Below are positions 44,601 through 56,962 of a stretch of DNA of 64,000 nt, one piece after another. The position numbers and the translations under genes were made by a program. The stretch's first letter is position 1, and each line of letters opens with the position of its first letter. The notes beneath the pieces are model-generated. The model saw nothing but the letters and a program-made list of their open reading frames with translations. It was not told the DNA's origin and ran no database searches. This DNA is from Fusicatenibacter sp. Lineage in GTDB: Bacteria > Bacillota > Clostridia > Lachnospirales > Lachnospiraceae. The stretch lies in the NCBI GenBank assembly GCA_022766945.1, contig JALEOU010000066.1, positions 26,285-90,284 on the forward strand, given 5' to 3'.

Positions 44601-45781
44601 TCTGTCAGAGAGTCCACATCCGAGAACTCTGTAATTCCCATCTGAGCTAGCAAGTCTGCTGCCTGATCATACTGTGCCTTCATCTGCTCCAGCGCAGCGC
44701 GTTCCTCCTCTGTCAGCGCATCTCCCTTTGCTTCCAGAGCATCAATCGCATTTTTCAGCTGAACAATCTGCTGAATCTGTTCTGTATCAGAGAGAAAAGC
44801 AGCTAACTGTTCGATCTGCTGATCCAATGTATTCATCTGATCCCTTAAAGAATCCAGCTGCTCAGGCAGTTTCTCCATCTCCGCAAGCGCTGTCTCCAGC
44901 TGCTTTTTCTGTGAATTCAGTTCTGCTTTCTGCGTCTGTAATTCCGTGATCTTATTCCCAATCTCAGTCAGCTTGTTATCAAGATCCACTTCAGTTTTCA
45001 GAATCTCATTCTGTTTCTGATTAAGCTGACTCTGCGCAGACGCAATCTGATCGGCAGCCGCAGACTGACCGCTCTTTAACTGATTCTTTCCTGCATCCAG
45101 CTCATCCTGGGCGTCATTCAGCTGTATTTGGGCATCTGTCAGTTCGCCCTCTGCCTCCGCAAATTTCCCTTCCAGTGCATCCTGAACCTTCTGATTGACC
45201 TGGTCAATCTTCTCCTGCCGCAGAATCACACGCACGGACTGTTCCACTTCACCGGTCGCTGTGACGGAAGCCACTCCTTCCAGACTTTCGATGTCGCTGA
45301 GCAGGCCCGACTCTGCATAATCCGTGATACCAATGTTATCCAGGCCGTCTTTTTCCACGGCCGCCACCATCACTGGCATCATGTCCGGATTAACCTTCAT
45401 AATGATCGGATTTCCGATGGAATCATCCCAGTAGGCACTGATCTGATCCAGACTCTCCCGCATTTCCAGACTGACGGAATCCATATTGGTAGTCTGGGAA
45501 AACTCCAGAATTACCATCGAAACGTTTTCACTGGAAACAGACTGCACATTTTCAATATTACTGATGGAAGCCATCGCCTGTTCCACCGGCTTGCTGACTG
45601 TCTCCTCCACTTCGGAAGGACTCGCTCCTGGATACGTAGTCACCACGACTGCATAGGGAAGGCTCATATCCGGAAGCAGATCCGTCGTCATCCTGGAAAA
45701 GGAAACAACCCCCAGCACAATCACCAGCACAATTCCCACCCAGACAGTATAAGGCTTCTTAACGCTGAATTTTGGTAGCAT
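41618..45781 (-). CDS. RND efflux transporter permease with long coiled-coil insertion
   Basis: RND (HAE1-like) TM and porter motifs, e.g. GVVSFSRMTTDLLPDMSLPYAVV, GALLYGTLLTLFVVPCIYDL; Gln/Glu/Leu-rich heptads roughly aa 205-545. Confidence 0.92.
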   Translation of the reverse strand: MLPKFSVKKPYTVWVGIVLVIVLGVVSFSRMTTDLLPDMSLPYAVVVTTYPGASPSEVEETVSKPVEQAMASISNIENVQSVSSENVSMVILEFSQTTNMDSVSLEMRESLDQISAYWDDSIGNPIIMKVNPDMMPVMVAAVEKDGLDNIGITDYAESGLLSDIESLEGVASVTATGEVEQSVRVILRQEKIDQVNQKVQDALEGKFAEAEGELTDAQIQLNDAQDELDAGKNQLKSGQSAAADQIASAQSQLNQKQNEILKTEVDLDNKLTEIGNKITELQTQKAELNSQKKQLETALAEMEKLPEQLDSLRDQMNTLDQQIEQLAAFLSDTEQIQQIVQLKNAIDALEAKGDALTEEERAALEQMKAQYDQAADLLAQMGITEFSDVDSLTEHLQAKLDEMKALRSTLQATLTQLEESLTEVEKGQETIRENISKIDEGIAQINEGIRQLEEAKAQIESAKSQIASGKIALSDALRELNKQQINATIEMAGASSEISLGQLKLDEGKEQLEQGKEQLEQQKESAIESADMSSKITMETIQGILTAQNFTMPAGYVTEEGIKYLVRVGDKFEDLSDMQNLVLFDLGIDDLEPILLSDVADVILTDNSSEIYAKINGEDGILLSIQKQTGYSTGEVSDRLKDFFDDLMEEDEAVHITLLMDQGIYIDMVVESVLQNLAMGAVLAVIILFLFLRDIRPTAVVACSIPVSLLTAVVLMYFSGITLNVISLSGLALGVGMLVDNSIVVIENIYRLHSLGIPVRKAAVQGAKQMSGAILASTLTTVCVYVPIIFMEGITRQLFVDMGLTIAYSLLASLVIALTFVPMMASGLLKHSTGKTKSAKNGFGSRVMKYYEKVLGWSLHHKLIVLGAVVVILAVSAAASFSRGFSYMPEMESTQASMTVTLPEGASVEETGAMTDQVIDLVSELPDVESIGAMVSSGNSLLGGSGSTNSSTIYLILSKEKELTGAEMEKKILEMTSDLECEVTVSSSMIDMSALGSSGVSVQIKGKEMDQLQKAAKEIAEILEGVEGIKEVSDGMEETTDELHMVVKKEEASKHNLTVAQVYQQIRTKLAESSSTTTLSTDTDDYKIYVEDGEAKTYTREDVKNFTITATGADGSTEEIPVEELADFEETEGLDSIRRINQTRYITVSGEVDSDHNVTLVSNEVEKALKDYEMPAGCTWEMTGEDATIRDAMSDVLLMLVLALIFMYLIMVAQFQSLLSPFIVMFTIPLAFTGGFLGLLAAGMDVSIIAMLGMVMLCGVIVNNGIVLVDYINQLRAAGMEKKKAIITAGKTRIRPILMTALTTILGLSTMAAGIGMGADMTQPMAVVVIGGLLYGTLLTLFVVPCIYDLLNRKQYVTIKDSELDAADEELDLIKETNLMIETEEEE

Positions 45782-45805
45782 AACACCTCTCCTTTACTCT
45801 CATTT

Positions 45806-45823
45806 CCGACCGACTGGTCAGTT
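45806..45823. promoter_or_regulatory. candidate TetR operator (GACC-N4-GGTC core)
   Basis: ccgaccgactggtcagtt just downstream of the minus-strand -10. Confidence 0.5.
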
Positions 45824-45831
45824 CTGCAACA

Positions 45832-45860
45832 ACTATAGCATACAACAAAAAAGCTTTCAA
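45832..45860 (-). promoter_or_regulatory. RND operon promoter TTGAAA-N17-TATAGT (minus strand)
   Basis: near-consensus boxes. Confidence 0.65.
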
Positions 45861-45976
45861 TTTCCGTCCATCCTGTTTAATAAAAATTTAATAAACACGT
45901 CACGCCTGGACATTTTCCCGCTTTCGTGCTATAGTTAATTTCCAGCAAAAGAAAAGTCCCACGGAGGGAACTGCTT

Positions 45977-46477
45977 ATGAAGAAAATCTTAATTGCGCTG
46001 CTAAAGCCATTGTCGTTTCTGCCTGCCCTGCTTATGATGTATACCATTTTTTCCTTTTCCGCCCAGACCGGAAGTGAATCTTCCGCCTTAAGCGAAAAAG
46101 TCACGCGGGGGATTGTCGTCACCGTCAACCGGGTCACCGACCGGGACTGGGATCACCGCGAAATCGAGCAGCGTGTCGACCGCTACGAACATTATGTGAG
46201 AAAGGCAGCACATATGACTGAATACTGCCTGCTTGCGATCACCATTGCCCTTCCTCTATACGTCTATGGTTTGCGTGGTATGGCACTGATGTTTCTCGCC
46301 GGTATACTCTGTGTCCTGTTTGCCGCCGGTGACGAGTACCACCAGTCTATGGTAGACAGCCGGGGGCCTTCTGTCCGCGACGTCGGAATTGACAGTTTGG
46401 GCGCATTGATTGGTATCCTGATTGTCCGTATTTTTTCATGGATTGCCCTTGGCGGACATACCCGAAAGCATCGATAA
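45977..46477 (+). CDS. VanZ family protein
   Basis: FSAQTGSESS, RKAAHMTEYCLLA, GDEYHQSMVDSRGPSVRDVGIDSLGALIG. Confidence 0.9.
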   Translation: MKKILIALLKPLSFLPALLMMYTIFSFSAQTGSESSALSEKVTRGIVVTVNRVTDRDWDHREIEQRVDRYEHYVRKAAHMTEYCLLAITIALPLYVYGLRGMALMFLAGILCVLFAAGDEYHQSMVDSRGPSVRDVGIDSLGALIGILIVRIFSWIALGGHTRKHR

Positions 46478-46502
46478 TACATCAAGTCACGACAAAGTAA
46501 AT

Positions 46503-46528
46503 GAGCTGATAGCCTCTGCTATCAGCTC
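46503..46528. terminator. putative terminator hairpin overlapping the amidase stop codon
   Basis: gagctgatag-cctctg-ctatcagctc, 10-bp stem; weak T-run. Confidence 0.55.
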
Positions 46529-47229
46529 AGACTGTCCTCATAATTCTGTACATCTCTTTTAAACTGTTCCCAGGCATCCTCATGATCCACAAAATACTTC
46601 GGACATTCTTTCCCCGTCACATCATAATGGCGAATGACATCTTCCGACGTGAGTCCAAACCGTTTGCACAGCCAGCCTGTCAGCTCTACCAGCGACTGAT
46701 AAGTCGCACCATTGAACTGTCCTGTCTCATCGGGATGACAGCACTCAATCGACAGTGTATCTTTGTTCCGGTCGTTGGATGTATATGCCCACTCAGAGCT
46801 CGGGATACACTGAATCACCTCACCGTCCAGTCCAATCACAAAGTGACTGCTGGCTTTCGTTGCATGCGTGTCTTTCAGACTTTCAAAGTAATCACGGTTC
46901 TGCTGCGCTGTGCTTCCCGGATTTCCTGTATAATGAATCACAATACCATTTACCTGTTCCAGAGCGATCTGCGGTCTGGAGTAACTGTTAGGTGTCAGCA
47001 ATTCCACCTGGATTGGCGGTGCACCTTCCCATTCGGACACAGTCAGATCTGTCTGAATGTCAATCTGCTCCTGATCATTCTGAAACAATTTTTTTCTGAG
47101 AAAAGGAATCAAAACTACACACACCAACAAAAAGACTGCCATGAGCAGGATCCTTCTTCTCAGTTGGGCCCGCCTTCTCCTGCGATTCATTTTCCCTGAT
47201 CTTCTGGGACTATTTCTCCTTTGTGTCAT
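46522..47229 (-). CDS. membrane-anchored N-acetylmuramoyl-L-alanine amidase (amidase_2/PGRP)
   Basis: GIVIHYTGNPGSTAQQNRDYF, ASSHFVIGLDGEVIQCIP, DVIRHYDVTGKECPKYF. Confidence 0.9.
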   Translation of the reverse strand: MTQRRNSPRRSGKMNRRRRRAQLRRRILLMAVFLLVCVVLIPFLRKKLFQNDQEQIDIQTDLTVSEWEGAPPIQVELLTPNSYSRPQIALEQVNGIVIHYTGNPGSTAQQNRDYFESLKDTHATKASSHFVIGLDGEVIQCIPSSEWAYTSNDRNKDTLSIECCHPDETGQFNGATYQSLVELTGWLCKRFGLTSEDVIRHYDVTGKECPKYFVDHEDAWEQFKRDVQNYEDSLS

Positions 47230-47290
47230 ATTAACCCCCTGTAATTTATGCTCCCCATGCATAGTTCTTTGCCCGCGGGAAGAAAAAAAC

Positions 47291-47328
47291 AGAAGGAGAA
47301 ACTCATCTTAACAACAGTTTCTCCTTCT
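47291..47328 (-). terminator. guaB terminator
   Basis: agaaggagaaac..gtttctccttct; T-run on minus strand. Confidence 0.85.
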
Positions 47329-47395
47329 TTTCCTTCCTCCGCACAGATCTGTTTTTTCATCCCTGCCGCACCTGCGCAGATCCGGCAAATACCTA

Positions 47396-48856
<1,461 letters not shown>

Positions 48857-48923
48857 TCATTTCTCCCTTTCTTCTTAAGTCATTGTGAATTTCCAATTAG
48901 TGTACCAAAAATCAAAAACAATG

Positions 48924-49439
48924 TCAATCCATAAATACTTTTCTTGGAGCTCTGTTACGGATGTCCTTGATCATAATCTCATTGGGTTCAAAGATGACCA
49001 TCTGCAGCGCATTCTGGTTTGAAATCACAATGGCATAAGGATTATGCCCTTCTCCCCGGATACCGGAGGAATAATCCACCTGTTTGATGCTACGGTTATT
49101 CTTGTAGGAATCCAGACGATGGGAGGCAAGAGGAGCCATGATTTCCATATTGGTAAGCTCGTAACTTGCAGCGCGTTTTCTTCTGGACTGGGAAAAAATG
49201 CGGTCGATATCCAGTTCCCCGTTCACATACAGATATTCAAATTCCACAGAAAGACGGGGCAGATAAAAATAATCCGCAAGTCCGAGCGCCAGCGCCAGGA
49301 TCAGCGCGATGGGTGTAACGATAATACCTGCTACTGCAAAAATCACAGTGAAGAATATCATTACAAATTTAATCGTCTTGTCTTTCCCGGTGGGCTTTTT
49401 GCTGACCATCACCTCGGTGTACAAATCACTCATTTTCAA
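48924..49439 (-). CDS. conserved membrane protein, probably DUF6106-like
   Basis: 171 aa, two TM; coupled to the upstream ORF. Confidence 0.55.
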   Translation of the reverse strand: MKMSDLYTEVMVSKKPTGKDKTIKFVMIFFTVIFAVAGIIVTPIALILALALGLADYFYLPRLSVEFEYLYVNGELDIDRIFSQSRRKRAASYELTNMEIMAPLASHRLDSYKNNRSIKQVDYSSGIRGEGHNPYAIVISNQNALQMVIFEPNEIMIKDIRNRAPRKVFMD

Positions 49440-50101
49440 TTATCCTCCTCAAGGTATGTAATAAAATCTCTGACATGCTCGACATTCTCCGTATTGATCA
49501 GCACGGCAAGGTAAACAGGCTCATACAGTGTCAGCTCCATCTCCCTGTAGCGGGGCAGATCCGTGATCTCCAGTTTTGTATCCCCGGGTTTTATTCCGTA
49601 TTTCTCGCAGGTTTCTTCATCGAGCACCTCCGTAAGATCCATGAAAAACTCCTGACCTTCAAAGCTTTCATGAACCTCTTCCCCGCAGATCAGGACATCC
49701 AGACTCTTAGCTGCCACAACTGCATTGAACTTCATAAGGGTATTATAGTCTACATTCTGCATATCATAGCCGAACGAATAGCCGGTATCAATGCTGACAG
49801 TCTCATACTTATCACCGGTTCCGAGAATCTCCTTTAACTGTTCTTCCACAGGCTCCACCGACTCCACAAGTACACTGGAGTTTGATACTCCAACGCTTAA
49901 GATATCATAGTATTTGGCATTCTCGCGAATATCCAGGATGATGAAAATACCAGCGATCACACCGATCACGCCAAAGATCAGCGGTTTGTAATACGTCCAG
50001 ATGTATTCCAGCTTCTCCTTCAGCCCCATCTGAGACAGTTTCTGCTTTTCCAGTTCTTTTTTCTCTTTGAACGTTCTGTCAGACTCATACCGACTTACCA
50101 T
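49436..50101 (-). CDS. hypothetical single-TM protein
   Basis: cytoplasmic coiled N-term, one TM (LIFGVIGVIAGIFIILDI). Confidence 0.55.
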   Translation of the reverse strand: MVSRYESDRTFKEKKELEKQKLSQMGLKEKLEYIWTYYKPLIFGVIGVIAGIFIILDIRENAKYYDILSVGVSNSSVLVESVEPVEEQLKEILGTGDKYETVSIDTGYSFGYDMQNVDYNTLMKFNAVVAAKSLDVLICGEEVHESFEGQEFFMDLTEVLDEETCEKYGIKPGDTKLEITDLPRYREMELTLYEPVYLAVLINTENVEHVRDFITYLEEDN

Positions 50102-50157
50102 AATTCCTTATTCTCCTTTTATGCTTGATCCCCCGATCACTGTTATTAAGTATATCA

Positions 50158-50195
50158 CAAAAGGAGACCATCGTCTATATACGAATGGTCTCCCA
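50158..50195 (-). terminator. groEL terminator
   Basis: ggagaccat..atggtctcc, T-run on minus strand. Confidence 0.85.
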
Positions 50196-50218
50196 TTTGT
50201 GAAAACTCTTTGAAGTTT

Positions 50219-52242
<2,024 letters not shown>

Positions 52243-52276
52243 TTATATTGCCTCCTTCAAGATATTCTTCTTTTTA

Positions 52277-52303
52277 TTAGCACTCAATCGATTCGAGTGC
52301 TAC
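52277..52303. promoter_or_regulatory. CIRCE element (HrcA operator)
   Basis: ttagcactc-aatcgattc-gagtgctac matches TTAGCACTC-N9-GAGTGCTAA with one mismatch. Confidence 0.93.
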
Positions 52304-52483
52304 TTGATGTTTCTTACTATAGTGTTTCCGAGTTCTTTTCGCAAGTGCATGATTTTTGATATATTCTCGAATATACTCTTAATTTCTCTTGTATTCTTCA
52401 AATATCTCTTATTTTCTCATTTTGCCAACTTTTTCATATTTTATATTCTGTTTATATTTTTATTACATTCCCGCGGCCATTAT

Positions 52484-53494
52484 TCATTTTACCCGATATA
52501 TTTCCGCATATTCAGCAGCCAGGCGAATCGCTTCACACATACTTACCTCGCTGGCCAGATTCTTTCCTGCAATGTCAAATGCCGTTCCGTGATCCACTGA
52601 GGTTCTGATATAAGGCATTCCCAGGGTGACTGCAATAGTTCGCTCGAAATCAACCATTTTTGTCGCGATATGTCCCTGATCATGATACAGGGACATCACC
52701 GCATCATATTTTCCCATAAGCGCCTGATAAAAAACCGAATCCGCCGGAACCGGTTCATAGGCACAGATCCCCTGTTCTCTCGCACGTTCCACAGCCGGAG
52801 CAATCTCTTTCACCTCTTCCATGCCGAATAATCCGTGCTCCCCGCTGTGGGGATTCAGACCCGCCACTGCAATCCTTGGATTTTGGATGCCAAGTTTCTT
52901 TAATACTCCATGGCAGCGCAGGATAAATTGATAAATGCGTTCCTCTTTTACCTGTTCCAGAGCATCCTTCAGTGACAGATGACGGGTCAGGAAAAATACC
53001 TTCAGATTTCTCACCTGAAACATCGTCATAGGGTCCTTTGTCTCGAGGAGATCTGCGAGAATCTCCGTATGACCGATATAGGGAACCCCGGCAGCCTTCA
53101 GCGCTTCTTTTTGAATGGACGTCGTCGCAATCGCATCCGCCTGTCCTGTTTTCAGAAGTCGTACGGCTTCTTCAATAAATTCATAGGCTGCGCGGCCCGC
53201 TTTTGCCTGTATTTCTCCAAATACCAGTTCCCCCGAACGGACATTGTCAAGATTTCTGTAGTCAATCACTCCGCAGTGATAGATTCCCTCCTGCGCATGT
53301 CCGATCGCATGAAGCTGCAGGGGAAGACCGGTAATTGTAAGTGCCTGCTCCAAAACAGATTTCTCTCCTGTCAGTATCGGTTCACACCAGTCATGCAATT
53401 CCGGGTGTGCCAGCGCTTTTACCGCAATCTCCGGACCGATTCCAGCCGGATCTCCGATGGGAATCACTACTCTTTTCTTTTTACCTGTTTCCAT
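52484..53494 (-). CDS. pdxA: 4-hydroxythreonine-4-phosphate dehydrogenase family (PdxA)
   Basis: IPIGDPAGIGPEIAVKAL, HDQGHIATK, RTSVDHGTAFDIAGK. Confidence 0.92.
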   Translation of the reverse strand: METGKKKRVVIPIGDPAGIGPEIAVKALAHPELHDWCEPILTGEKSVLEQALTITGLPLQLHAIGHAQEGIYHCGVIDYRNLDNVRSGELVFGEIQAKAGRAAYEFIEEAVRLLKTGQADAIATTSIQKEALKAAGVPYIGHTEILADLLETKDPMTMFQVRNLKVFFLTRHLSLKDALEQVKEERIYQFILRCHGVLKKLGIQNPRIAVAGLNPHSGEHGLFGMEEVKEIAPAVERAREQGICAYEPVPADSVFYQALMGKYDAVMSLYHDQGHIATKMVDFERTIAVTLGMPYIRTSVDHGTAFDIAGKNLASEVSMCEAIRLAAEYAEIYRVK

Positions 53495-53593
53495 ATCCTT
53501 TCTCCTCACACTCTTTCCTTTGTGTTCTCTGACAGAAAAAGAGCCGTCATGGTACTCAGTGCAAGCCGGTCTGGTCCATGGCAGCTCTTATTT

Positions 53594-54412
53594 TTATTTT
53601 GCTTCTTCCGAATGAGTTTCGGCTTTTGTTTTCAGATTCTTGCGTGCTTTAATCTCATCGAGTTCATCAAAAATATAATCATTCAAAACTTTGATATAAG
53701 TTCCTTTCATACCGCTGGAACGTGATTCGATCACACCGGCGCTCTCAAATTTCCGAAGTGCATTTACAATCACAGAACGGGTAATGCCCACCCGGTCCGC
53801 GATCTTACTTGCAACCAGAATGCCTTCATCTCCGTTCAGCTCATCGAAGATATGAATAATCGCTTCCAGTTCTGAGAAAGAAAGTGTATTAAATGCGGAT
53901 TTTACTACCTGTACTTTTCGGTTCTCTTCCACATTTTCCTCATTAACCGACCGCATCATTTCCAGACCTACCACCGTCGTACCATACTCACTGACGATGA
54001 TATCATCAATATCATACTGCGGACTGCCCCGATACATAAAAACGGTTCCCAGACGCTCACCCGCTATCTCAATGGGGCAGATAATTGCATTGTAGCGTTC
54101 CACGCCCGGACACTCAAAGCCCAGGGTTTCCAAATTTACATTCTCTTTTGTTGAAAGAACACCCAGCAGACGCTCATTCAGGGCACCATCCACATAGCCG
54201 CCCACTTTGTCTTCGATCAATTCCGTGATTTCTTCCACTCCGGAACAAAGACTGATGCCAAGTACTTTCCCCTTCTTACTGATGACAAGGATGTTTGAAT
54301 CCAGGGTTTCCATCATAACTTCACAGATATCATTGAACACAACCTTCGTCGAATGATTGTTGTGAAGCAGTTTGTTGATTTTTCTTGTTTTATCCAACAG
54401 TTGTACGCTCAT
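53594..54412 (-). CDS. codY: GTP-sensing transcriptional pleiotropic repressor CodY
   Basis: LLDKTRKINKLL, IASKIADRVGITRSVIVNALRKFESAGVIESRSSGMKGTYIKVLN. Confidence 0.96.
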   Translation of the reverse strand: MSVQLLDKTRKINKLLHNNHSTKVVFNDICEVMMETLDSNILVISKKGKVLGISLCSGVEEITELIEDKVGGYVDGALNERLLGVLSTKENVNLETLGFECPGVERYNAIICPIEIAGERLGTVFMYRGSPQYDIDDIIVSEYGTTVVGLEMMRSVNEENVEENRKVQVVKSAFNTLSFSELEAIIHIFDELNGDEGILVASKIADRVGITRSVIVNALRKFESAGVIESRSSGMKGTYIKVLNDYIFDELDEIKARKNLKTKAETHSEEAK

Positions 54413-54683
54413 CTTCTTCTCCTTTCACTGTATTTACGAAGCCTTTCATTTACATCCTTATTCGCATCCGGAAATCTGCTAAATCTCCTACCCTGTTCTC
54501 TTCTTTTAGCTTCCTGAATCTGCGCAAATTTTCAGACACACTCTTAGACTAGTCTAATTCTATCACGAAGTTTTTAGAAAATCAATACACTATTCTGACA
54601 AATACAGAGACTTTGTTTATTCAGCAAATTTTGTTTAATCGCAAAAAGGGTCACTGGACCTTTTACCCGCATATATGGCAATC

Positions 54684-54735
54684 AAAAACAGGCGCAACAA
54701 ACCTTTCAAAAGTTTGTCCGCCTGTTTTTTGTTTT
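54684..54735 (-). terminator. topA terminator
   Basis: acaggcgcaacaaac..agtttgtccgcctgtttttt. Confidence 0.88.
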
Positions 54736-54742
54736 TGATCGG

Positions 54743-56818
54743 TCAGTCTTTTCGCTCAAGCACCTCAACATAACCGCAATGTTCGTCTGCACAAACCAGT
54801 TTATTTCCCTTTTCGACCATATAGCCTCCGCAGCTGGGGCATTTCTTCAGAGACGGCTTTTGCCAGGACATGAAATCACATTCCGGATTTTTCTCACATC
54901 CATAATATTTTCTGCCCTTCTTTGTCTTTCTGAGAATCACTTCGCTTCCGCATTTCGGACAGGGAACACCAATCTTTTCCAGATAAGGCTTCGTATTCTT
55001 ACATTCAGGGAATCCAGGGCAGGCAAGGAATTTTCCATGCGGTCCGTATTTGACAACCATATTGCGCCCACAGTTTTCACAGATGACATCCGTAACCTCA
55101 TCCTCAACCTTCACCTCTGCGAGTTCTTTTTCCGCTTCCTGAACCGCACTGTAGAGATCCGGCCAGAAATTTCTCACAACGGTTTTCCACTGAACCGTTC
55201 CGTCTCCGACCTTGTCCAGCAAAGACTCCATCGTAGCAGTAAAGTTCACATCCACGATACTCGGAAATGCCTGCTTCATCATATTATTTACGACTTCACC
55301 CAGCTCTGTCATATACAGATTCTTATTTTCTTTGGCCACATAGCGGCGATTGATGATCGTTGTTATCGTCGGTGCATAAGTACTCGGCCGTCCAATTCCC
55401 AACTCCTCTAACGTCTTTACCAGAGAAGCTTCCGTGTAATGCGCCGGTGGCTGTGTAAAATGCTGCTGCGGAACAAATTTTTCCAGAGTCAGTCCGGTAC
55501 CTTCCTCCAGTCCGCGCACAGCCACATTGTTTTCTTTCTTTTCGTCATCCGCCTCTGTATACACTGACATAAACCCGTCAAATGCAACCCGGGAGGAGGA
55601 TGCGGTAAAAAGATACTCGCCGGCACTGATTCTGGCAGAAATCGTCTCATAGACTGCCGGCTGCATACGGCTGGCAACAAACCGTTTCCAGATCAGCTGA
55701 TACAGCCGGAAAAGATCTCTTGGAAGTGCATCTTTTAATTTCACCGGCGTGTTGGTCACATCCGTGGGACGGATGGCCTCGTGCGCATCCTGTGCTTTTT
55801 TATTCTTATTCTCTGTCGTATCACCTACGGCAGCATATTTGTCTCCATACTGCTCTTTGATAAAGCTGCGGGCAGCCAGATCTGCCTCCTCCGAGATTCG
55901 GGTAGAATCTGTACGCAGATAAGAAATCAGAGCAACGGTTCCCTTTCCTTTGATCTCCACTCCCTCGTAAAGCTGCTGTGCCAGTCTCATCGTCTTCTGT
56001 GTGGAATAATTCAGCGCCTTGGACGCTTCCTGCTGAAGAGTACTGGTCGTAAAAGGCAACGGTGCTTTTTTCGCCCTCTCACCCTTTTTCACTTCCGACA
56101 CCTGATAGGAAACACCATCCAGTCCGCTTAAAATTCCGTCCAGCTGTTCCTTCGTCTCAATCGAAATTTTTTCATTGCCTTTCCCGTGAAATTTGGCCAG
56201 AAGCGGTTTCTTTTCTCCCGGAATCAGAAGTTCTGCTTCCAGAGTCCAGTATTCCTTCGGGATAAATGCATTGATTTCCTCCTCACGGTCTCCGATAATC
56301 CGAAGTGCCACGGACTGGACACGGCCCGCCGAAAGTCCGCGCTTAATCTTCTTCCACAACAGAGGACTGATTTCATAACCCACCATGCGGTCCAGACACC
56401 GGCGTGCCTGCTGTTCATCCACCAGGTTCATATCGATGTCCCGCGCCTGTTTGATCGATGCTTTCACAGCAGTCCTGGTGATTTCGTTAAATGTAATCCT
56501 CTGCATCTTACTTTCATCCAGATTCAATGCCTTGGAAAGATGCCAGGAAATTGCTTCACCTTCACGGTCAGGGTCCGTTGCAAGATAAACCTTTTCTGCT
56601 TTCTTCGCCGCTTTTCTCAGGGAAGCGAGCAGTTCGCCCTTCCCTCGGATTGTGATATATTTCGGTTCAAAATCGTGTTCTATATCAATCCCCAGCTGAC
56701 TTTTGGGAAGATCCCGGACATGCCCCATGGACGCTGCCACCTCATAATTTGATCCAAGATACTTCTTAACCGTCTTTACTTTGGCCGGAGATTCCACAAT
56801 TACCAGATACTTTGCCAC
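54743..56818 (-). CDS. topA: DNA topoisomerase I
   Basis: YLVIVESPAKVKTVKKYLG, TDPDREGEAISWHL, C-terminal Zn ribbons. Confidence 0.97.
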   Translation of the reverse strand: MAKYLVIVESPAKVKTVKKYLGSNYEVAASMGHVRDLPKSQLGIDIEHDFEPKYITIRGKGELLASLRKAAKKAEKVYLATDPDREGEAISWHLSKALNLDESKMQRITFNEITRTAVKASIKQARDIDMNLVDEQQARRCLDRMVGYEISPLLWKKIKRGLSAGRVQSVALRIIGDREEEINAFIPKEYWTLEAELLIPGEKKPLLAKFHGKGNEKISIETKEQLDGILSGLDGVSYQVSEVKKGERAKKAPLPFTTSTLQQEASKALNYSTQKTMRLAQQLYEGVEIKGKGTVALISYLRTDSTRISEEADLAARSFIKEQYGDKYAAVGDTTENKNKKAQDAHEAIRPTDVTNTPVKLKDALPRDLFRLYQLIWKRFVASRMQPAVYETISARISAGEYLFTASSSRVAFDGFMSVYTEADDEKKENNVAVRGLEEGTGLTLEKFVPQQHFTQPPAHYTEASLVKTLEELGIGRPSTYAPTITTIINRRYVAKENKNLYMTELGEVVNNMMKQAFPSIVDVNFTATMESLLDKVGDGTVQWKTVVRNFWPDLYSAVQEAEKELAEVKVEDEVTDVICENCGRNMVVKYGPHGKFLACPGFPECKNTKPYLEKIGVPCPKCGSEVILRKTKKGRKYYGCEKNPECDFMSWQKPSLKKCPSCGGYMVEKGNKLVCADEHCGYVEVLERKD

Positions 56819-56962
56819 TCTATTGCCTCCTGAAAAGTTTACAAATTTAGCTAACTATACACCAAAAAGTTTTTTCTTGCAAGTCCTTTTCTTTCTTTGA
56901 AACCTTCTTTCCCGGCATGAACATGAAAAAATTTCTACATTTTTGTCGTTTTTTGCAAAGTA

